DNA from: Prevotella sp. E9-3
Lineage (GTDB): Bacteria; Bacteroidota; Bacteroidia; Bacteroidales; Bacteroidaceae
NCBI RefSeq assembly: GCF_022024015.1
Contig: NZ_CP091786.1
Location: 434,001-498,000 of the forward strand
Direction of reading: 5' to 3'
Length of the DNA stretch: 64,000 nucleotides
A program made the translations under genes and the position numbers. Under the pieces are notes generated by a model. It ran no database searches. It was not told the origin of the DNA and worked only from the letters and a program-made list of their open reading frames with translations. This document shows, one piece after another, positions 58,471 to 64,000 of the stretch (positions within the stretch are counted from its first letter, which is position 1; each line of letters begins with the position of its first letter).

Positions 58471-60861
58471 ATGGAGATGAAGACATTCTGGTACATGGCG
58501 CGACGCTTTAAGGCAGCCACAGCATTGAACATTTTCGGACTGACCATAGCCTTTACTGTGTTCTACCTGTTGATGACACAGATAGATTACAGCCGTTCCT
58601 ATAATTCTACCATTCCCGATGCCGAACGTGTGTTCCGCGTAGAAACAAAAATGGGGGTTGATTATCCTTGGGGCGATAACTGCTGCCGTCCTTTCTATAC
58701 CTCGGTGGCCAGTCTGCCGCAGGTAGAGAGTATCTCGGAACTGTTCGGTTGGGATCAGGAACTGGAGTTTATTGTAGGCGAAGATGCGGTAAAGCATTCT
58801 TGTAAACCTGTCAATCTTACGCCCTTTGGTGCTATTGGTGCCCATTGTCTGGATGGAAAACTCAGTTGGGATTCCTATGATGATCATAGCGCTATTATTC
58901 CAGCCTCGCTGGCCATGAAACTCTTCGGGCGCGTAGATGTGGCCGGTGAATCGCTGTTCATGAAAACCGACTCGACAACCATCCGTGGTGTCTATGCCGA
59001 TTTTCCCGTCAACTGCTCCATGAAGAACTTTGTGTATTTCTGCAGTTCAGAAAGTCTGGAAGAATTTAGCGAGTGGAGCTATATTGCCTTTGTAAAATTA
59101 TCCCCAGGTATAGATGCTGATACTTTTATGAAGGATTTTCCCCAACTGATAAAAGAAATGTTGTGGAAACAGCAATGGGGTGGAATTCTCGCTGCTGGTG
59201 AAGCGAGTGCCGATCAGGAAACAGAAATGCGCAAGCAGTTCGACAGTCAGTTTGAAAGATACAGCTTCCGATTGAATCCCATACGTGAAGTCTATTTCTC
59301 AGGCGTTGCGAGCGACGATAAAGGCAATCCTTCCATGCTTCTCATTTTGGAACTGAGTTGTGTGCTGGTGCTAATCATTGCCATTGTGAACTTCCTGAAC
59401 TTTACACTGGCCGAGAGTCCGATGCGCATTAAGAGCATCAATACGCGCCGTGTGCTAGGTGAGAGTATTGCTATTCTGCGTCTGAAGATTATTGCCGAGA
59501 GTGTGGTGACGTCACTCCTGGCGTGTGTATTTGCATTTATCATTTGTTGTGCCATAAAAACACAGGCGGCTGAATTGCTGTTGGGCTCGCTGGCCCTAAG
59601 CGATCATCCGTACATTATTATCTCTCTCTTGTTGTTGGCCGTACTGGTGGGTGTGGCGGCAGGAGCCTATCCGGCTTTCTTCGCCACATCCTTCCAGCCG
59701 GCATTAGCCCTCAAAGCCTCGTTCGGACTGACGCCCAAAGGAAAGAAGTTGCGTTCGGCCCTTGTAACCCTTCAGTTGGGCATTGCACTGCTGATGGTGA
59801 CCTATATCTGTATTCTGCTGATGCAAAGCCGTTATATCTACAATAGCGACTATGGATTCGATAAAGACGAGGTGCTCTATGCTGGGCTTACCCAAGAACT
59901 GTGGAACAAGAAAACATCCATCCGTTCAGAGTTGCTGCAGTTGGGCGGTGTGGTCGATGTGAGCTATTCACGTTTTGTGCTGGGTGCACAGGATAAATAT
60001 ATGGGATGGGGACGTGGTGACAACGACCATCACATCACTTTCACCTGTATGCCAGTAGATTACCACTATTTGCGCACTATGGGCATCAAAGTGGTAGAAG
60101 GCCGCGACTTCAACGAACATGACGGCGACTGCTACATCATCAACGAAGCAGCACGCCGCCAGTGGCCTTGGGTGGAAATCAACAAGAATCTGTTGGCAGA
60201 TGATTTTCCGGTAATTGGCGTGTGTGAGGATATCCGTTTCTTCTCCACGCGTAAGGATCGTGCCCAGGAACCGCTTGCCTTTATCATTTTCGGCGAACAG
60301 TTTAAAAACTGGGGCGATCAGTTGGGTATTGTCAATATTCGTGTAGCAGCAGGAGTAGATAAGGTGTCTATGCGCAAGCAAATCATTAAACTGCTGACAC
60401 AAATGGGAGATGGAAAGCAAGTCGAGGCAAAATTCCTTGACCAGCAACTCGAACAACTGTATCAGGAAGAGTTCCGTTTCATTAGTCAGGTGGAGTGGTT
60501 CGCATTTATCTGTCTTGTCATCACCCTGATAGGCGTGTTCTGTCTTACGATGTTTGAAACAGAGTATCGTCGCAAGGAAATCGGTATTCGCAAGGTGATG
60601 GGGGCATCAACACAAGAGATTATCCGGATGTTCTGCATCCATTATGCCCGACTTCTGCTCATCGGTTTTGTTGTTGCAGCCCCTCTGGCCTGGTATCTCG
60701 GAAATGAGTGGTTAAAGAATTTTGCTGAGCGTACCCCTGTCTATTGGTGGCTCTTCCCCATTGTATTGCTCATGATAGGGCTGATCATCATGACTACCGT
60801 CATCATCCAGAGCTGGCGCACAGCTTCGGAGAATCCCGTTAACAGCATTAAAACTGAATAA
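58471..60861 (+). CDS. FtsX/MacB-type ABC transporter permease (1)
   Basis: A 796-residue inner-membrane permease: N-terminal helix (ALNIFGLTIAFTVFYLL), large periplasmic MacB-type domain (about 45-280), three helices (about 285-420, with a second FtsX repeat of helices), another periplasmic domain (about 450-660), and a last three-helix FtsX block (EYRRKEIGIRKVMGAS is the coupling region to the ATPase). It ends RTASENPVNSIKTE. No ATPase is encoded in this cluster within the window. Function: export or mechanotransmission with the HlyD adaptor; substrate unknown. Confidence 0.9.
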   Translation: MEMKTFWYMARRFKAATALNIFGLTIAFTVFYLLMTQIDYSRSYNSTIPDAERVFRVETKMGVDYPWGDNCCRPFYTSVASLPQVESISELFGWDQELEFIVGEDAVKHSCKPVNLTPFGAIGAHCLDGKLSWDSYDDHSAIIPASLAMKLFGRVDVAGESLFMKTDSTTIRGVYADFPVNCSMKNFVYFCSSESLEEFSEWSYIAFVKLSPGIDADTFMKDFPQLIKEMLWKQQWGGILAAGEASADQETEMRKQFDSQFERYSFRLNPIREVYFSGVASDDKGNPSMLLILELSCVLVLIIAIVNFLNFTLAESPMRIKSINTRRVLGESIAILRLKIIAESVVTSLLACVFAFIICCAIKTQAAELLLGSLALSDHPYIIISLLLLAVLVGVAAGAYPAFFATSFQPALALKASFGLTPKGKKLRSALVTLQLGIALLMVTYICILLMQSRYIYNSDYGFDKDEVLYAGLTQELWNKKTSIRSELLQLGGVVDVSYSRFVLGAQDKYMGWGRGDNDHHITFTCMPVDYHYLRTMGIKVVEGRDFNEHDGDCYIINEAARRQWPWVEINKNLLADDFPVIGVCEDIRFFSTRKDRAQEPLAFIIFGEQFKNWGDQLGIVNIRVAAGVDKVSMRKQIIKLLTQMGDGKQVEAKFLDQQLEQLYQEEFRFISQVEWFAFICLVITLIGVFCLTMFETEYRRKEIGIRKVMGASTQEIIRMFCIHYARLLLIGFVVAAPLAWYLGNEWLKNFAERTPVYWWLFPIVLLMIGLIIMTTVIIQSWRTASENPVNSIKTE

Positions 60862-60893
60862 CCTTTTTGCAGAAAAGCTAAAGCGAATACCTT

Positions 60894-63296
60894 ATGAAAA
60901 GCTATTTCCGATTTCTGTCGCGCAACAAACTCTACACATTAATCAATGTGGTAGGGCTTGTAGTGTCGCTGATGTTTGTCATCCTGTTGGGCGATTACAC
61001 CTGGCGCCAGTATAGTATTGACTCGTGGCATGAGAATGCTGACCGTATCTACATCACGGGCAGTGAAGAAGATTTCTTTATGTGGCCGCAGGCAGCAGAG
61101 GAAATGAAGGCGATGTGTCCTGAAGTGGAACAGACGTGCTGCGTGATGAGTCAGCAGGGATGTATTAAATATGGTGAGCGCGAAACGAAAGGCAAGGAGG
61201 GTGACAACGGCATTATCATGCTGGCTGATTCGACATTCTTCCAGTTCTTCAGTTTTCCATTGGTGCAGGGCGACCCTCAGACCGTGCTCGATGCACCCGA
61301 AAAGTGTGTGATTACCGAGCGACTGGCCCGTGAGTTGTTTGGCGATAAGAACCCCATCGGTGAACAACTGCAGATTGTGGGCGAACGCCATGTACGCATG
61401 AACAACGAGGATCCTTACGACTCGACGCTGGTCTATACCGTCAGCGGTATTGCCCGCGACTTTGACCACACGGTGTTCCCCAACGAGACACAACTCATTG
61501 CCAGTATGAAGCGTTTCGGAGCGGTGATGGGTTATACGCTCACCAACGATGCCTTTGCCTATGGGCCTACTGGCGCCTGTAAGGCTTTCCTGATGCTGCA
61601 CCCCGGCACATCACTTGACAGTAAGATAGAAACGATAGAAAAATACCTGACGGACAACTATATGCTGTGGAGTCGCATGGGTGAGCATCGATTTGCAGTG
61701 ACACCCCTCACCGACATCATGTTTGCACCGCAGAACAACGGTTGGGGTATGCAAAAAGGCGACAAGACAAGGCTTCGTATTCTGCTGGCTGCCGTGCTGG
61801 CTATCCTGTTCTTTGCTATCAGCAATTATGTCAGCCTGACTGTTGCCAATACAGGCTTCCGTGCCAAGGAAATGGCTACGCGGCGACTTTTCGGTAGCAG
61901 TCAGATGGAGATTTCGCTGAAACTCGTCGTGGAGTCAACACTCATGGTGTTAGTCTGTTTCGCCATCGGATTGTGTCTGGCCATCTGCTTTCAGCCTGAT
62001 GCTGCCGAACTGTTCAGGGGAAAGATAGATATTGTGAATGATATTCGCTGGAGCACCATCTGCGTCAGTCTTGGCTTTATCCTGTTGGTGGGTATTATCT
62101 CGGGCATCATGCCTTCGTTGCAGATAGCCCGTTTCCAACCCATCGACATCGTAAAAGGTAACTTTCGCTATCATTCCAAGATGGTGTTCAGCCGACTGTT
62201 TATCATTGTGCAAAATGTGGTGACCATGTCGATGCTCACCTCGGCCCTTGTCATCTGGCTACAGTTGCACCACCTTATCAATGCGCCATTAGGGTTCAAT
62301 GCAGAGAATCTTTACTATGTCAATGCGCCAGAGGGAAAGAGCCAGACGGTGAGAAACCAGTTGGAGAAAATGCCGTTTGTTGAGGCTATTGGCGAGTATA
62401 GCGGCACTACTTTCTCCACCTACAGTAGCAGTATGCGCACCATTAATAATAGTGAAAAGATGGTTTCCCTCTATCTGACCGATATGGACTCGACGGCGCT
62501 CAAACTCTATGGTCTGGAAATACTCAAAGACAATGGTCTGACAAATGATGGCTATTATCTGAATGAAGAGGCTATGCGCTGTTTTGAATTTGATGATGAC
62601 AAGCGTGAGATGATTTGGGGCAAGGGAGAGACAAAACCCATCAACGGCATTATCAAAGACTTTCACCATATCAATGTGTTGGAACCTTATAAACCTTTTG
62701 CTATCCGAATACAGGAGCATATAGAACGGTGCAACTTCCTCGTCAAGACCCGATCGACCTCTGGTCGCTTGCAAGGCATAAATGGTGACAAGCATGCTCT
62801 GACAGCCTTCAGACAGATGCTGAAAGAAATGAATGTACCTGAGGAAGAATTGCAATGGTATGTCTCTTGTATCGAAGATAATATTGCCGAGACTTTCGAA
62901 GATCAGCAGAACACGCTGAAGATTGTCTCGCTCTTCACCGTTATAGCCATCATTATTTCTGTGTTGGGGTATATCGGCATGTCGCTCTTCTTTATCCGTC
63001 AGCGACAGAAGGAGATAGCCATCCGTAAGGTGATGGGCTCTACCTCGCGCGAGGTGCTGTTGCTGATGCTGCGCACGTTCTCAATACCTCTACTTATATC
63101 GTTTGTCATCGCTGTGCCCATCTCGTGGTACATCATGCGCGACTGGCTCTCGAACTTCAGTTATCGCATCGCGCTCAGTCCCTGGATCTTCGCTGTAGCT
63201 GGGTTTATCTGCTTCATCATTTCCATGCTCACCGTCATCATCCAGAGCTGGCGCGCTGCTTCTGAGAATCCGATAAATAGTTTAAAGACTGAATGA
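60894..63296 (+). CDS. FtsX/MacB-type ABC transporter permease (2)
   Basis: An 800-residue paralogue of the preceding permease, 32 bp downstream of it. Same layout: N-terminal helix (TLINVVGLVVSLMFVILL), periplasmic domain, FtsX blocks at about 290-430 and 680-800. The coupling segment is RQKEIAIRKVMGSTS and the end is RAASENPINSLKTE, nearly the same as its neighbour. The two probably form a heterodimer. Confidence 0.9.
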   Translation: MKSYFRFLSRNKLYTLINVVGLVVSLMFVILLGDYTWRQYSIDSWHENADRIYITGSEEDFFMWPQAAEEMKAMCPEVEQTCCVMSQQGCIKYGERETKGKEGDNGIIMLADSTFFQFFSFPLVQGDPQTVLDAPEKCVITERLARELFGDKNPIGEQLQIVGERHVRMNNEDPYDSTLVYTVSGIARDFDHTVFPNETQLIASMKRFGAVMGYTLTNDAFAYGPTGACKAFLMLHPGTSLDSKIETIEKYLTDNYMLWSRMGEHRFAVTPLTDIMFAPQNNGWGMQKGDKTRLRILLAAVLAILFFAISNYVSLTVANTGFRAKEMATRRLFGSSQMEISLKLVVESTLMVLVCFAIGLCLAICFQPDAAELFRGKIDIVNDIRWSTICVSLGFILLVGIISGIMPSLQIARFQPIDIVKGNFRYHSKMVFSRLFIIVQNVVTMSMLTSALVIWLQLHHLINAPLGFNAENLYYVNAPEGKSQTVRNQLEKMPFVEAIGEYSGTTFSTYSSSMRTINNSEKMVSLYLTDMDSTALKLYGLEILKDNGLTNDGYYLNEEAMRCFEFDDDKREMIWGKGETKPINGIIKDFHHINVLEPYKPFAIRIQEHIERCNFLVKTRSTSGRLQGINGDKHALTAFRQMLKEMNVPEEELQWYVSCIEDNIAETFEDQQNTLKIVSLFTVIAIIISVLGYIGMSLFFIRQRQKEIAIRKVMGSTSREVLLLMLRTFSIPLLISFVIAVPISWYIMRDWLSNFSYRIALSPWIFAVAGFICFIISMLTVIIQSWRAASENPINSLKTE

Positions 63297-63331
63297 CAAA
63301 TGATGAAGTGTAAATAAATCATACGCAAAAC

Positions 63332-63348
63332 TGTATAATATTTAGACA
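63332..63348. promoter_or_regulatory. 17-bp palindromic operator candidate (copy 2)
   Basis: TGTATAA-TAT-TTAGACA differs from copy 1 (56948-56964) by one base in the arms. Its first base is 66 bp before the -7 element at 63398, the same as in copy 1. It suggests that the downstream gene belongs to the same regulon. Confidence 0.7.
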
Positions 63349-63374
63349 TACCGCCTTAGGGAGGTGCAAAAAGC

Positions 63375-63405
63375 TTGGAGACACATCAGTAAAAGAGTAA
63401 ATTTG
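63375..63405 (+). promoter_or_regulatory. Promoter of the small secreted protein gene
   Basis: TTG (63375-63377), 20 bp, TAAATTTG (63398-63405), 37 bp before the start codon. The -33 context AAAGCTTG is shared with the promoter at 56991. Confidence 0.65.
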
Positions 63406-63442
63406 CATTGTCAAAACAATAATTCTTTAAAATTGTTCGATT

Positions 63443-63985
63443 ATGAAAAAGGTATTTATTTCAATTCTGATGTGTGTAGCCGCCATGAGCGTAAAGGCAC
63501 AAGTTCTCACCTCTGAAACAGTGAACAACGTTTATGAGGATGTTACTAATAAGACTGATGGCGATTTTGCCTACAATGCAGAATGGGCAGGAAAGGAAAT
63601 CACCACCATGTATATCTACAAAAAGAATAATAGAAAGGGCAATATGACACTGACACCGCATGCCAAATATGAGTATAGCTATACTGCCGACGGCATCATG
63701 AGCAGTAAGGTTATCTATCGCTGGATAGAGGGACAGAACAAATGGATCTGCACCGCTCGCTATGACTATCAGCTGGATAATGGCACTTACAGCACAGAAT
63801 ACAGTCGGTACAACCATGCCAACAATTGTTTTGACCAGCCAGTGGACAAGATGATATACACACTGATGTCAGACGATAGCGTCAACTATGTGAGTCACTA
63901 TCATCGCAACCAGCCTATGGCACGCTTCGAACTGGTCAGTGAGACAATTGTAACAGACATGCCCATGCTGTTTGTTGTGAAATAG
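63443..63985 (+). CDS. Small secreted protein, DUF3836-like
   Basis: A 180-residue exported protein (signal peptide 1-19, ending SVKAQ). It is rich in Tyr and beta-strand patterns such as YEYSYTADGIMSSKVIYRW and ARYDYQLDNG, which resemble the DUF3836 family of small Bacteroidales secreted proteins; I recognise this family from memory only. Function unknown. It has its own promoter with the same palindrome as the adaptor operon, so it is probably a periplasmic stress or envelope protein under the same two-component system. Confidence 0.72.
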   Translation: MKKVFISILMCVAAMSVKAQVLTSETVNNVYEDVTNKTDGDFAYNAEWAGKEITTMYIYKKNNRKGNMTLTPHAKYEYSYTADGIMSSKVIYRWIEGQNKWICTARYDYQLDNGTYSTEYSRYNHANNCFDQPVDKMIYTLMSDDSVNYVSHYHRNQPMARFELVSETIVTDMPMLFVVK

Positions 63986-64000
63986 ACCAAATTAATCATG

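Overview
The window is bacterial chromosome from the phylum Bacteroidota, most likely a Prevotella-type member of the Bacteroidales. The grounds are several SusC/SusD pairs, a hybrid two-component regulator with an AraC output, GH43/GH51 enzymes, short T9SS-like C-terminal tails, many promoters of the form TTTG/TTG-N20-TAnnTTTG, and weak Shine-Dalgarno sequences. Genus is an inference. No rRNA, tRNA, CRISPR array, transposase or phage gene was seen.

Layout. 0-9.5 kb is housekeeping: the 3' part of dxr, rseP, then (minus strand) comEC, a HAD phosphatase and a TerC-like membrane protein, then (plus strand) a SpoU-type RNA methyltransferase, gyrB, tcdA and a drug/metabolite exporter. 10.5-13 kb holds two PLP enzymes of sulfur amino-acid metabolism. 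13-23.7 kb is an accessory locus: an orphan NarL/LuxR-type regulator, then a periplasmic binding-like protein, SusC, SusD, a Met/His-motif lipoprotein, an OprC/NosA-like TonB receptor keeping the copper-binding CxxxM and HxM motifs, and a DAACS-family symporter with an unusual substrate-site residue. I read it as a copper or copper-chelate acquisition operon that includes a SusCD pair.

23.7-47.1 kb is a minus-strand polysaccharide utilisation locus (PUL): a putative beta-propeller secreted protein, SusC, SusD and a PKD-like lipoprotein; a 1329-residue hybrid two-component sensor; then a tightly overlapping enzyme operon (multidomain GH43, GH43, GH51, a serine-type sulfatase, a broken second sulfatase, a secreted lectin-like protein and a 57-residue peptide). 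It looks GC-richer than its flanks and is bracketed by direct repeats made of a palindromic element plus the 3' end of an lrp gene, with a SusC gene fragment at the left edge. That suggests insertion or duplication. The enzymes point to an arabinose-containing, possibly sulfated, glycan.

47-52.9 kb is biosynthesis: an Lrp/AsnC regulator divergent from metY, cysK, and a pdx operon whose first gene fuses a shortened, degenerate ThiD-like kinase domain to an AraC DNA-binding domain and overlaps pdxS, followed by pdxT. 53-55.3 kb is pta-ackA. 55.4-64 kb is a two-component system divergent from a membrane-fusion adaptor with two large FtsX/MacB-type permeases, followed by a small secreted protein. 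A 17-bp palindrome occurs at the same 66-bp distance from the promoters of the adaptor operon and of the small protein, which argues for one regulon.

Several repeat families run through the window: heptanucleotide arrays directly before start codons at three gene junctions (and twice inside a coding region), two promoter-region triplets of palindromic cores spaced exactly 21 bp, and at least five copies of a GC-rich palindromic element, one of them translated inside pdxT.
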